From NCBI RefSeq assembly GCF_028368855.1, contig NZ_JAQNCY010000017.1:1-64000 (forward strand): a DNA stretch of 64,000 nucleotides, in the 5' to 3' direction. Source of the DNA: Leisingera sp. SS27 (GTDB lineage Bacteria > Pseudomonadota > Alphaproteobacteria > Rhodobacterales > Rhodobacteraceae). The notes beneath the pieces were generated by a model. The model did no database searches. It was not told the origin of the DNA and saw only the letters and a program-made list of their open reading frames with translations. Below are positions 50,581 to 59,153 of the stretch, piece after piece. Made by a program: the position numbers and the translations under genes. The first letter of the stretch is position 1. Each line of letters begins with the position of its first letter.

Positions 50581-52383
50581 TCAACGGTTCGCCTTCACCT
50601 TCACATAGGATCCCGGGGCCGGCATCAAAGAGGGATACCCCGAATCCCCCACCTCGCGGGCGGGAACCTGCTTGCCGGAACGTTTCTTCAGCCAGTTGTT
50701 CCAGCGCGGCCACCATGACCCCTCGTGGAACTCGGCCCCCGCCATCCAGGCCTCCTGGTCGCCCTTCAAGTCTTCGTTCGTGTAATGGCCATACTTCTTC
50801 TTGCTAGGCGGATTGACGATGCCGGCGATATGGCCGGACTCCGACACGATGAAGCTCTTGCTGCGCGACCCCATCTGCTGCACGCCGGCATAGCAGTCCT
50901 TCCAGCGGGCGATATGGTCGGTTTCGCAGGTGATCGCCATCAGCGGCACATCCACGTCCTTGATATGCAGCTTGTGGCCCATCAACTCGAACCCCTCGCC
51001 GACAAACTCGTTGTTCTGGCAAAGGCCCCGCAGATACTGAACCGCCATCCGGCCCGGAAGATTGGCGCCATCACCGTTCCAGTAGAGAAGATCGAAAGCA
51101 GGCGGCGTTTCACCCATCATGTAGCTTTTGACCGCGGGACCATAGATCAGATCCTTGGAGCGCAGGAACGACATGGTGCGCGCAATCACCCAAGACCGCA
51201 GCAGCCCCTCCTCTTCCACCTGGGCCTCAATACCGTCGACGAAATCATTCTGCAGGAACGGCGTGAACTCGCCTTGATCGCCGAAATCGGTGAGGGTGGT
51301 AAAGAAGGTCGCCGATTTCACCGACTTGTCGCCGCGCTGTTTCAGCAGCGACAGGGTCAGGCTCAGCGTGGTGCCCGCGATGCAATAGCCCACCGCATTC
51401 ACTTGCTTGACCTTGCAGATCTCCTTGGCGGTCTCGATCGCAGTCAGGAAGCCTTCCTGGATGTAGTCCTCCATCCCGACATCCGCGTGGCTGGCATCCG
51501 CATTAACCCAGGACACAACAAACAGCGTATAGCCCTGCTCGGTCACCCATTTGATCAGGCTGTTCTGCGCCTTGAGGTCGAGGATGTAGAACTTGTTGAT
51601 CCACGGCGGGAACAGCACGATCGGTGTTTCATGCACGGTCTCTGTTGCAGGCTTGTACTGGATCAGCTCCATCATCCGGTTGCGGTAGACCACGTCTCCC
51701 GGTGTTGTGGCGATATTGCTGCCCAGCTCAAAGGCGCTCTCATCTGCCAGCCGAACCACCAGCTCGCCGTTGTTGGCCTCCAGATCGGTGACCAGATTCT
51801 CCAGACCGTCGATCAAAGACTGGCCTTCGGTCTCCACCGCCTTCTCCAGCGCATCCGGGTTGGTAGGCAGGAAATTGGTCGGCGCCATCATCTCTATGAT
51901 CTGATCGGCAAAGTAGGACAGCCGCTGCTTGTCCTTGCGGTCCAGATCCCCAGCGTCTTGCACCGCGTTGCGGATCGCATCGGCGTTGGTCATGTACTGT
52001 TGCTTCACGAAATTGAAGTAAGGACTGCTTTCCCACAACGGATTCGAGAAACGGCGGTCCTTGGGGCCGCCGTTGTCCGTATTTTCCAGTTTTCCAGCCA
52101 GGGCCTTCTGCGCTTCGGCGAAATTCAGCACAGACTTGCTCCAGTACTCGACCTGCTGCTCAAGGATCTTGGCAGGGTTTTGCATCGCTTCCGCCCAATA
52201 GGCGGTTGCTGCGCGTGCATAAAGCTCTTGATTCGGACCGTCCAAAGCCGGGTTGTGCGGCACCTTCCGGGACATGACATCGGCCAGGCGCTTGCTCAGC
52301 TCTTCCACACGGCTCATGTTTTCCTTCAGCTTTTCAATGCTTTCAGAATTGGCCGCTGCGGATAGTTCGTCACTAGTTGTCAT
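50581..52383 (-). CDS. phaC: Class I poly(3-hydroxyalkanoate) polymerase
   Basis: PhaC polymerises hydroxyacyl-CoA into storage polyester. The 600-residue product has the lipase-like box VGYCIAGTT with Cys334 as the nucleophile, an aspartate in CETDHIARW near 500 and the catalytic histidine in SESGHIAGIVNPP near 530. Length and the single subunit fit class I enzymes. The start is an ATG with AGGG upstream. It is divergent from phaZ and upstream of phaP. Confidence 0.96.
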   Translation of the reverse strand: MTTSDELSAAANSESIEKLKENMSRVEELSKRLADVMSRKVPHNPALDGPNQELYARAATAYWAEAMQNPAKILEQQVEYWSKSVLNFAEAQKALAGKLENTDNGGPKDRRFSNPLWESSPYFNFVKQQYMTNADAIRNAVQDAGDLDRKDKQRLSYFADQIIEMMAPTNFLPTNPDALEKAVETEGQSLIDGLENLVTDLEANNGELVVRLADESAFELGSNIATTPGDVVYRNRMMELIQYKPATETVHETPIVLFPPWINKFYILDLKAQNSLIKWVTEQGYTLFVVSWVNADASHADVGMEDYIQEGFLTAIETAKEICKVKQVNAVGYCIAGTTLSLTLSLLKQRGDKSVKSATFFTTLTDFGDQGEFTPFLQNDFVDGIEAQVEEEGLLRSWVIARTMSFLRSKDLIYGPAVKSYMMGETPPAFDLLYWNGDGANLPGRMAVQYLRGLCQNNEFVGEGFELMGHKLHIKDVDVPLMAITCETDHIARWKDCYAGVQQMGSRSKSFIVSESGHIAGIVNPPSKKKYGHYTNEDLKGDQEAWMAGAEFHEGSWWPRWNNWLKKRSGKQVPAREVGDSGYPSLMPAPGSYVKVKANR

Positions 52384-52405
52384 ATAAATGAATCCCTCAT
52401 AGGCT

Positions 52406-52420
52406 TTCTGCTATGCAGAA
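52406..52420. promoter_or_regulatory. PhaR-type operator between phaC and phaZ
   Basis: TTCTGCTATGCAGAA is a 15-base palindrome containing CTGC-N3-GCAG (52408-52418). It lies 23 bases before the phaC start and about 100 before phaZ, so one regulator could control both. Confidence 0.68.
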
Positions 52421-52516
52421 TACTGTTCTGCATTTTTCAGGGCAAAGCGGCGATTGGTCCGATGTGTCGGATTTATTGGTCCGATGACGCTGGGGCAAAG
52501 CCCGAAGGAGACGCGC

Positions 52517-53791
52517 ATGCGATACATGATGACCTACGACCTGATGGAGACCGTCCGGAACACCAACCAATGGTTGGGCGCCACCGCCCTCTCCATGGCA
52601 TCTTACCCGGTCTTTTCCGCCTTGCCAAACCCTGCCCTCAGCTGGATGGCCGCCTGGGGCGAAGTGACGGAACGTACTTATCAGCGCATGGTGGTGAAAC
52701 CCGATTGGGGCATCCCTTCCTTCACCTGCGAAGACGGCAAGGACCATGTCGTTGAAATCTCCAATGTACTGGAGCGCCCCTTCGGCGACCTCATCCATTT
52801 CAAGGTCAGCGGACGCGAGGAACAGCCGCGCAAGGTGCTGCTGGTTGCCCCGATGTCCGGCCATTACGCCACCCTCCTCCGCTCTACCGTGCAAAGTCTG
52901 ATCAGAAACTGTGAAGTCTATGTGACTGACTGGCACAACGCCCGCGACATCCCTGTTTCCGCAGGGAAATTCGACGTTGAGGACTACACGCTCTATCTCG
53001 TCGACTTCATGCGCGAGCTGGGCCCCGACATCCATGTGGTTGCCGTCTGCCAGCCGGTGCCGCTGACCCTGGCCGCCACCGCTTATCTGGCAGAGCAGGA
53101 TCCCAAGGCGCAACCGTCGTCGCTGACGCTGATCGGCGGCCCGGTGGACCCGGACGCAACCCCGACCGAAGTGACCGATTTCGGGCGCCGCGTCACCATG
53201 GGCCAGCTCGAGGAAACCATGATCCAGCGCGTCGGCTTCAAATACCCCGGCGTGGGCCGCAAGGTCTACCCGGGCCTCTTGCAGCTCGCGTCCTTCATGT
53301 CGATGAACGGCGAAAGGCATTCCAAGGCCTTCATGGACCAGATCCAGCGTGTGTCCCGCGGCGAAGCCTCCGACCACGACGCCCACAACCGCTTCTATGA
53401 CGAGTACCTGGCAGTGATGGACATGACGGCGGAGTTCTACCTGTCCACCGTCGAACGCATCTTCAAGAACCGAGAGATTGCCCGCAACGAGTTCGTCGTG
53501 AACGGCCATAAGATCGATTTCTCCAAGATCACCGATGTGGCAGTGAAAACCGTCGAAGGCGCCAAGGACGACATCTCCGCCCCTGGCCAGTGCATCGCCG
53601 CTCTGGATCTCTGCACCGGCTTGCCAGAAGAAAAAAAGGCGAGCCATGTGGAACCGGGTGCCGGCCATTACGGCATCTTTGCAGGCCGCAGCTGGCGCAA
53701 CAATATCCGCCCGCTGGTGATCGACTTCATGAACGCCAACAGCCGCAAGAAGCCGGCCCGCAAACCCGCCAACAAGAACACCGCGGCCTGA
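52517..53791 (+). CDS. phaZ: Intracellular polyhydroxyalkanoate depolymerase
   Basis: PhaZ degrades stored polyester inside the cell. The 424-residue product is a PhaZ1-type enzyme: MMTYDLMETVRNTNQW at the start, VLLVAPMSGHYATLLR near 113, and a cysteine in the lipase-box-like position (VAVCQPVPLTLAATAY near 178-193). The histidine motif VEPGAGHYGIF is near 380. AAGGAG lies 6 bases before the ATG at 52517; the frame continues further upstream. It is divergent from phaC, so synthesis and breakdown share a control region. Confidence 0.92.
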   Translation: MRYMMTYDLMETVRNTNQWLGATALSMASYPVFSALPNPALSWMAAWGEVTERTYQRMVVKPDWGIPSFTCEDGKDHVVEISNVLERPFGDLIHFKVSGREEQPRKVLLVAPMSGHYATLLRSTVQSLIRNCEVYVTDWHNARDIPVSAGKFDVEDYTLYLVDFMRELGPDIHVVAVCQPVPLTLAATAYLAEQDPKAQPSSLTLIGGPVDPDATPTEVTDFGRRVTMGQLEETMIQRVGFKYPGVGRKVYPGLLQLASFMSMNGERHSKAFMDQIQRVSRGEASDHDAHNRFYDEYLAVMDMTAEFYLSTVERIFKNREIARNEFVVNGHKIDFSKITDVAVKTVEGAKDDISAPGQCIAALDLCTGLPEEKKASHVEPGAGHYGIFAGRSWRNNIRPLVIDFMNANSRKKPARKPANKNTAA

Positions 53792-53795
53792 CCGC

Positions 53796-54368
53796 ATGGC
53801 AGACGGGCTGGCGTTTTCCTGCAATTGCGGGGCCTTGCGCGGTGAAGTCGCAGCGCAAGGCATCAAGACCGGCACCCGGGTTGTCTGCTATTGCGCAGAC
53901 TGCCGCGCCAATGAGCTGTACCACGGCCAACCCGATCCGGCCCCCGATCCTGTCGATCTTTTTCAGCTTGCCCCTGATACAATCTCCATCACGCAAGGTG
54001 CGGAGCATCTGAAGGCGCTCCGCCTAGGCCCCCGCGGGCCGTTGCGCTGGTATGCATCCTGCTGCGGCACACCCTTTGCCAATACTCTGGCCAAACCCGG
54101 ACTGCCCTTTGCGGGCATGCGCTCTGACTTGTTTCAGGACAAAGCCGACTTGGGCAAGATCCGCGCCAGGGCCTTCATCCCTGCGCCCGGCAAGCAAGCC
54201 CGCACCAAGGGTGGAGGCGCCATGGCCTGGGGCATCCTCAGCCGGATGATTACTGCGCGGCTGTCAGGCCGATGGAAGGATACGCCGTTCTTTGATGCGG
54301 AGACCGGCAAACCGGTGGCAGAGCCTCAGCTGATCAGCAAGGCAGAACGCGCAAAACTCTACCCCTGA
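53796..54368 (+). CDS. DUF6151/GFA-like cysteine-rich protein
   Basis: The 190-residue product has zinc-binding-like cysteines: SCNCGALRGE near 8, CYCADCRANE near 31 and ASCCGTPFANTL near 86. It is longer than GFA proteins and resembles DUF6151. It starts 4 bases after phaZ and so may be co-transcribed with it; its role is unknown. Its 3' end overlaps the convergent hydrolase by 10 bases. Confidence 0.7.
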   Translation: MADGLAFSCNCGALRGEVAAQGIKTGTRVVCYCADCRANELYHGQPDPAPDPVDLFQLAPDTISITQGAEHLKALRLGPRGPLRWYASCCGTPFANTLAKPGLPFAGMRSDLFQDKADLGKIRARAFIPAPGKQARTKGGGAMAWGILSRMITARLSGRWKDTPFFDAETGKPVAEPQLISKAERAKLYP

Positions 54369-55126
54369 GCACAGAGCGCTGGCGAAGTATCAGGCGCGGG
54401 TTCCGAAACCGGCTCTGCCAGCCAGTTCAACAGCGCCCGGTTCACGGCGTCCGGCTGCTCCAGCACCGGGAAGTGCCCGGCATCCGGCAGGATTTCCAGC
54501 CGTGCCTCCGGGATCAGCTGTGCCAGCAAATCCAGCTTGGCCGGCGGCACAATCGTGTCATGCTCACCGCCCAGAACCAGCGCCGGCACATGCACCCGCC
54601 GCATCGCGGCCTGCTGGTCCGGCCGCCGCTGCAGCGCACGTGCCTGCGCCACATACAATTCCGGTCCCAGCTCCATGCCCATCCGGCAAAACAGTTTGTG
54701 CACTTCCAGCCGCAGGGGGCCCGGGGCAAGCGCTTCTGCCGGCAGTGTTTCGCGCAGAACATCCTCCAGCCGTCCGGCGCGGGCCGCAACGATCTGCGGC
54801 TCCCGGCTGGCGGCCTGATCCGGCGTTTCGGCCAGCGGGCTGGCGCCAATGATGCACAACCGGCTGATCCGTTCCGGCGCCCGGCGCAGCAGTTCCATTG
54901 CCAGAATACCGCCCATCGAAAACCCCGCCAGGGCAAAGCGCGGCGGCAGATGGCTCAGCATCCGGGCAGCGATCTTTTCCACAGTGTCCCCGCCGGCCAG
55001 CGGCAGCACCATCACTGGCATGCTGCCGGAAAACGTCCTGACCTGAGCGTAAAATATCCGGCCGTCGCACATCATGCCCGGCAGCAGAACCAGGGGTTCA
55101 CGGCACGGTTGCTGATCATAAGGCAT
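54359..55126 (-). CDS. Alpha/beta hydrolase
   Basis: The 255-residue protein has an oxyanion-region LLPGMMCDGRIF near residue 13, the nucleophile elbow LAGFSMGGILAMELL near 66, an aspartate in GGEHDTIVPP near 194 and a histidine in DAGHFPVLEQP near 219. This is a typical small esterase set; the substrate is unknown. I start at MPYDQQPC (55126), since the frame upstream is arginine-rich and looks non-coding. It is a single gene. Confidence 0.8.
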   Translation of the reverse strand: MPYDQQPCREPLVLLPGMMCDGRIFYAQVRTFSGSMPVMVLPLAGGDTVEKIAARMLSHLPPRFALAGFSMGGILAMELLRRAPERISRLCIIGASPLAETPDQAASREPQIVAARAGRLEDVLRETLPAEALAPGPLRLEVHKLFCRMGMELGPELYVAQARALQRRPDQQAAMRRVHVPALVLGGEHDTIVPPAKLDLLAQLIPEARLEILPDAGHFPVLEQPDAVNRALLNWLAEPVSEPAPDTSPALCAQG

Positions 55127-55247
55127 GTCCTGCCCTCGCGGTTTGCCTCCCACCCGTTCATCAACTCTGCGAACGGCAAACCGTCGGATCAAGAAAAACC
55201 TCGGGGCGGCGGCATTTTACAAAGCAACTGCCGCCAACGCGCCACTC

Positions 55248-55676
55248 TCAATGGCCGTTCCAGCGGAACGCACCATCCTTTGCCAAGGGCGAAAACGGGT
55301 TGAAGGCAATTTCCCAGATATGCCCGTCCGGACTGCGGAAGTATCCATGATGACCGCCCCAGAACACATCCTGTGCCGGCTTCAGCACCTCAGCTCCGGC
55401 GTCCTCTGCCGCCGCCAGCAACTGCGCGACTTCTTCCTTGCTGCGGGTGTTGTGGCTCAGCGTCATGGCACCGGTTCCCGGCGCCTCTGCCGGCAGGCCG
55501 ATATCCTCCGCCAGCGCCGCCAGCGGATAGAGGCCCAGCGTTTGCGAAATCAGATCAAAGGCGATCACCCCATCCGGGCTTTCCGCCCGTTTCCAGCCCA
55601 GGGTCTCATAAAAGGCTGCGGCCTTCTCCATATCCGGAACGCCCAGCGTAATCAGGCTTACCCTTTGTTCCATCAC
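55248..55676 (-). CDS. VOC family (glyoxalase/dioxygenase-fold) protein
   Basis: The 142-residue protein has the VOC pattern: VSLITLGVPDMEKAAAFYET near residue 5, then GGHHGYFRSPDGHIWEIAFNPF near 107-128, the paired metal-ligand positions. Family members include glyoxalase I, fosfomycin-resistance enzymes and extradiol dioxygenases; the substrate here is not evident. It is the last of three overlapping genes on this strand; its ATG overlaps the previous stop by 4 bases. Confidence 0.83.
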   Translation of the reverse strand: MMEQRVSLITLGVPDMEKAAAFYETLGWKRAESPDGVIAFDLISQTLGLYPLAALAEDIGLPAEAPGTGAMTLSHNTRSKEEVAQLLAAAEDAGAEVLKPAQDVFWGGHHGYFRSPDGHIWEIAFNPFSPLAKDGAFRWNGH

Positions 55677-56662
55677 TCAATTCCTTGTGTTTTCAACCAC
55701 TTCAAAATGCCGTCCACCGTTGCCTGTGTCTGGCTGGGCGACACAATGTCCCCGGCCAGAATATGGCCGTGCGCATCATCCGCAGCCCCCGCCGGCACCA
55801 ATTTCACCTCGGCCGGGCCGCCCCATGCCGCGGCGATCCCAGCAGTGATATCCGGCCGCACCACCTTATCGCCATCCGAATACCAGAACAATACAGGAAC
55901 ATCAGTATCGCTGAGATCCATCTCCCGGACCGCATTCACCATTGCCGCCATCGGCAGCACCGCCTGAGACGGATACCGCGTGGTCCAGAACCGTTCATAG
56001 GCTTCGCTGCGCACCGGCAGTTCTATCTCGCGTCCGGCCAGCGGCGGCAGCCAATAACGTGCTGCAGGCCAGGTCAGCAGGGGCGCAAACACCGAGTTCA
56101 GCCCGTAATTCGGCGACATCAGCACCATCGCATCGATGTTCTGCGCCAGGTCCGCGTCCAGCGCTGCCACTGTGGCAAGGGTTGCACCTGTGGAATTGGC
56201 AATCACAACGACCCGGTCCCCGACGTGCGTTGCAGCCGCCAGCGCCTCGGCGGTGTCCTGCATCCAGGCCTTGGGCGTTCCTTCCAGCATAGCCATGCCA
56301 GTGCGTCCGTGGCCGGTCAGCCGGGTAAAGACCAGATTGGCGCCCAGAGCCTCAGCCACCCGGTCCGGCACCGGGCGGATTTCCTCGGAGGTGGCGGAAA
56401 ACCCGTGAATGTAGAGGACAGAGACCGGCATCCGCTTCTCTGCCTGCCCGGCCCAGACCACGCGCTTTTCCGCATCCGGGGTAATGTCATCAAACCGGCT
56501 CTCGACGGTTTCGAAGTAAACCTGAACACCGTCGCCGAACTTGCGCGCATCGAAACTGGCGGTCAGGTCTACCTCCTCATAAGGGCCAAAGACCGTCAGC
56601 GCCGCGACGGGCACCGCCAGGGCCAGCAGCCCCTGCCCCAAGGCACGCCCGAACCGGCGCAT
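55673..56662 (-). CDS. Alpha/beta hydrolase with N-terminal membrane anchor
   Basis: The 329-residue product starts with a basic stretch and a hydrophobic segment (FGRALGQGLLALAVPVAALT), so it is anchored in, or exported across, the inner membrane. The hydrolase domain has VLYIHGFSATSEEIRPV near 85, a nucleophile in VVIANSTGATLATV near 153 (Ser in NSTGA, unlike the usual GxSxG) and a C-terminal DDAHGHILAGD histidine. It overlaps the neighbouring genes and is probably co-translated with them. Possibly an acyl-lipid hydrolase; uncertain. Confidence 0.76.
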   Translation of the reverse strand: MRRFGRALGQGLLALAVPVAALTVFGPYEEVDLTASFDARKFGDGVQVYFETVESRFDDITPDAEKRVVWAGQAEKRMPVSVLYIHGFSATSEEIRPVPDRVAEALGANLVFTRLTGHGRTGMAMLEGTPKAWMQDTAEALAAATHVGDRVVVIANSTGATLATVAALDADLAQNIDAMVLMSPNYGLNSVFAPLLTWPAARYWLPPLAGREIELPVRSEAYERFWTTRYPSQAVLPMAAMVNAVREMDLSDTDVPVLFWYSDGDKVVRPDITAGIAAAWGGPAEVKLVPAGAADDAHGHILAGDIVSPSQTQATVDGILKWLKTQGIE

Positions 56663-57411
56663 CAAGCGGTTCCCAGCACGTCCAGTACCGCATCCTCGAT
56701 CATCTGCAGACAGGCCTCGTCCGAGAACCGGTGATCCGCATCTTTCACCAGGTTCAGCCGCATGTCGGGACAAGTCGCATGATCCATCAGCCGCAGCGCG
56801 GTCTCTGTCGAGACAGCGGTGTCCGCCGTTCCCTGCAGACAGCGCACCTTGAAGGGCAGGAACAACGGTGTGCGCAGAACCAGCCGCTTGCGCCCGTCCT
56901 CAATCATCCGTTTCGAGATATGGTAAGGTTCCATATAGTCGCTTGGCAGCTCCACATAGCCCTTGGTATCCAGCTCAGACTTCTGCGCGTCCGTGAAATT
57001 GGCCCAATAGCCGTCCTCGGTGAAATCCGGCGCTGCCGCGATGGTCACCAGGCCCTTGATCCGTTCCGGCATCTCCCGCGCCAGCAAAAGCGCCTGCCAG
57101 CCCCCCATCGACGATCCAACCGGAACGATCTCCCCTTCCGTCAGCTGCGCCACCGCCTCCAGCGTGTCCTCGTGCCAGTCGCCGATGCAGCCTTCCTCAA
57201 AGGTGCCGGAGCTCTCGCCATGGCCGGAATAGTCAAACCGCAGAAATGCTTGCCCGCGTGCCTTCGCCCAGGCCTCCAGATGCACCGCCTTGGTGCCTTC
57301 CATGTCCGATTTCAGCCCGCCCAGAAACACCACACAAGGCCCCTGCCCCTCGCTCTTGTGATAGGCAATCCGGCGGCCTTGGGCGGTCTCAAGGTAAGAT
57401 GCGGCTGACAT
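56662..57411 (-). CDS. Alpha/beta hydrolase
   Basis: The 249-residue cytoplasmic protein has VVFLGGLKSDMEGTKA near 29, FDYSGHGESSG near 56, the nucleophile elbow VPVGSSMGGWQALLLA near 94, an acid in LQGTADTAV near 194 and the histidine in DADHRFSD near 227. It resembles palmitoyl-thioesterase/ABHD10-like hydrolases. AGGAG is 8 bases before the ATG at 57411. Its last base overlaps the start of the membrane-anchored hydrolase. Confidence 0.8.
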   Translation of the reverse strand: MSAASYLETAQGRRIAYHKSEGQGPCVVFLGGLKSDMEGTKAVHLEAWAKARGQAFLRFDYSGHGESSGTFEEGCIGDWHEDTLEAVAQLTEGEIVPVGSSMGGWQALLLAREMPERIKGLVTIAAAPDFTEDGYWANFTDAQKSELDTKGYVELPSDYMEPYHISKRMIEDGRKRLVLRTPLFLPFKVRCLQGTADTAVSTETALRLMDHATCPDMRLNLVKDADHRFSDEACLQMIEDAVLDVLGTA

Positions 57412-57543
57412 GTCTTTGCTCTCCTGTGCTTTTCCCAAGATGTGGCATGGCTCCGCCCGCCCCGCAAGCGGCTGCACTGCCTGCTTGCAACTCCCCCGCC
57501 GCCTTCCTTATGGTCCGCGAAATTTTTTGAAGGACCCCGGGGC

Positions 57544-58548
57544 ATGTTCAGACTCATCAAGGGCATTTTCATCGGCGCCGCTATCTTTGCAGTGGCCCTG
57601 GCAACAGTTTGGGCTGCGCTTGCCTTATGGTACCGGCTGCCTTTTGAGACATTGGGCCGCGGGGTTTTGGCGGGCGGCTTTGGCCTGCTGGGTGTTGCCG
57701 TCATCGCCGGACTGTTCCGCCGCCGCGCTTTGCGCGCGCTCACCACTTTCGCGCTGGCGCTGGCTGCCGTGATCCTGTGGTGGTCAACCCTCACCCCGCC
57801 CGCGGACCGCAACTGGTCGCCCGATGTGGCCCGCCAGGTGACCGGCACGGTCGAGGGCGACATCCTCACCCTCGAAAACGTGCGCAACTTCGCATGGGAA
57901 ACGCCGGAAGACTTCGCCGAGGCCTGGGAGACCCGCAGCTACGATCTGGCAAAGCTGCAATCCACCGACCTCTTCATGTCCTATTGGGCCGGCCCGCAGA
58001 TGGCACATATGATTGTCAGCTTCGGCTTTGAGGGCGGCGACCACATCGCCTGGTCCGTCGAAGTGCGGCGTCAGCTGGGCGGCGGTTTCTCTCCCATTGC
58101 CGACCTGTTCAAATCCAACACCCTGGTTCTGATCGCCGCCGACGAGCGCGATCTGGTCGGCACCCGCACCAATGCCCGCGGCGAGGATGTGCAGCTGTTC
58201 CGCATCGGTGTCAGCCCCGACACCGGCCGGGACCTGCTGCTGAAATATGTCGAGGCCGCCAACAGCCTGGCGGCCCGGCCCCAGTGGTACAACTCCCTGA
58301 CCACCAATTGCACCACCGTGGTGATGGCTCTGATCCGCAGCTTTGCGGACGAGGTGCCGCTGGACTGGCGGGTGCTGGCCAATGGCTATCTGCCGGAGTT
58401 TGCCTGGGAGCAGGGCGTGCTTGACCAGAGCCGCAGCGTCGAAGACCTGCGCGCGCTTGGCAGCATCACACCGATCGCACAGGCGCATGGGGTCGGTCCC
58501 GACTACTCCGCGATGATCCGCGAAGGCGTGCCCTCACCAGCCCAATAA
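57544..58548 (+). CDS. DUF4105 family membrane protein
   Basis: The 334-residue protein has three hydrophobic helices in its first 80 residues and then a soluble domain. This domain has FAWETPEDFAEAWETRSYDL near 116, MAHMIVSFGFEGGDHIAWSVE near 153 and NSLTTNCTTVVMALIR near 250. The cysteine and histidine positions match the DUF4105 (Lnb-like) group, whose characterised relative acts in lipoprotein N-acylation; that link is distant and not proof of function. The start is the ATG at 57544. Confidence 0.8.
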   Translation: MFRLIKGIFIGAAIFAVALATVWAALALWYRLPFETLGRGVLAGGFGLLGVAVIAGLFRRRALRALTTFALALAAVILWWSTLTPPADRNWSPDVARQVTGTVEGDILTLENVRNFAWETPEDFAEAWETRSYDLAKLQSTDLFMSYWAGPQMAHMIVSFGFEGGDHIAWSVEVRRQLGGGFSPIADLFKSNTLVLIAADERDLVGTRTNARGEDVQLFRIGVSPDTGRDLLLKYVEAANSLAARPQWYNSLTTNCTTVVMALIRSFADEVPLDWRVLANGYLPEFAWEQGVLDQSRSVEDLRALGSITPIAQAHGVGPDYSAMIREGVPSPAQ

Positions 58549-58624
58549 ACCGGGATCGTCTTCATCTGGCTGAAAATATCCCGGGGAGCGCGAGGGGCTG
58601 GCCCCTCGCTTGCCTGGCGGAGGA

Positions 58625-58873
58625 TCAGGACAGTCCGGCGGCAGGTGTCCCGCGCACCTTTTGCATCTGCAAGCGGCCCAGCAGGTTCTGGATCCGGCTC
58701 AGGACCTCCCCGGTCTGCACTGCCTTCTCCGCGTTTGCTCCGCCTTCGATCTGCGCGCCATGCTCATAAGACAGATGGCGGTGCGACAGGATTTTCTGCG
58801 ATTGGCACAGTGCGGTTTCAATCAGGTCCACATCTTCAACCGTCAGGTCAAAGTTCGGGTTCGGGCGGGTCAT
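58625..58873 (-). CDS. Small hypothetical protein
   Basis: The 82-residue product is unrecognised. It begins [20 protein letters not shown], has a helical middle ([20 protein letters not shown], then [18 protein letters not shown]) and no membrane segment. AGGAG lies 8 bases before this ATG, while the longer frame is arginine- and cysteine-rich and not convincing. It stands alone between the DUF4105 gene and thrS. Confidence 0.5.
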   Translation of the reverse strand: MTRPNPNFDLTVEDVDLIETALCQSQKILSHRHLSYEHGAQIEGGANAEKAVQTGEVLSRIQNLLGRLQMQKVRGTPAAGLS

Positions 58874-59153
58874 CGGAACACTCCTGGTATGTCCATTGGG
58901 CCTAAGATTTTGGCCACCCTGCCCCGGATCGCCATTCATGGCAACAATTTTTTTGTTATTTTTCAATCGCTTAGCGGTATACATATTTGTACAATCGCAT
59001 GCACAGGCACACAAACGGAAATTCTTGCGCAATTACAATCACATGCAATGCCGCCTTGACTTGCCCTTGTATTGGCAGCAAAACGCGCAGACCAAACACA
59101 TACCCGCAACCGGGCGTTCTGTGGGCGCCAAACCGACGAGGAGCAGCCAGACT

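Noticed and set aside
50725-52365. Plus-strand frame of 546 codons over phaC
   Set aside because: Antisense shadow of phaC, with no motif of its own.
52397-53875. Minus-strand frame of 492 codons over phaZ
   Set aside because: Antisense shadow of phaZ; it also covers the phaC-phaZ control region.
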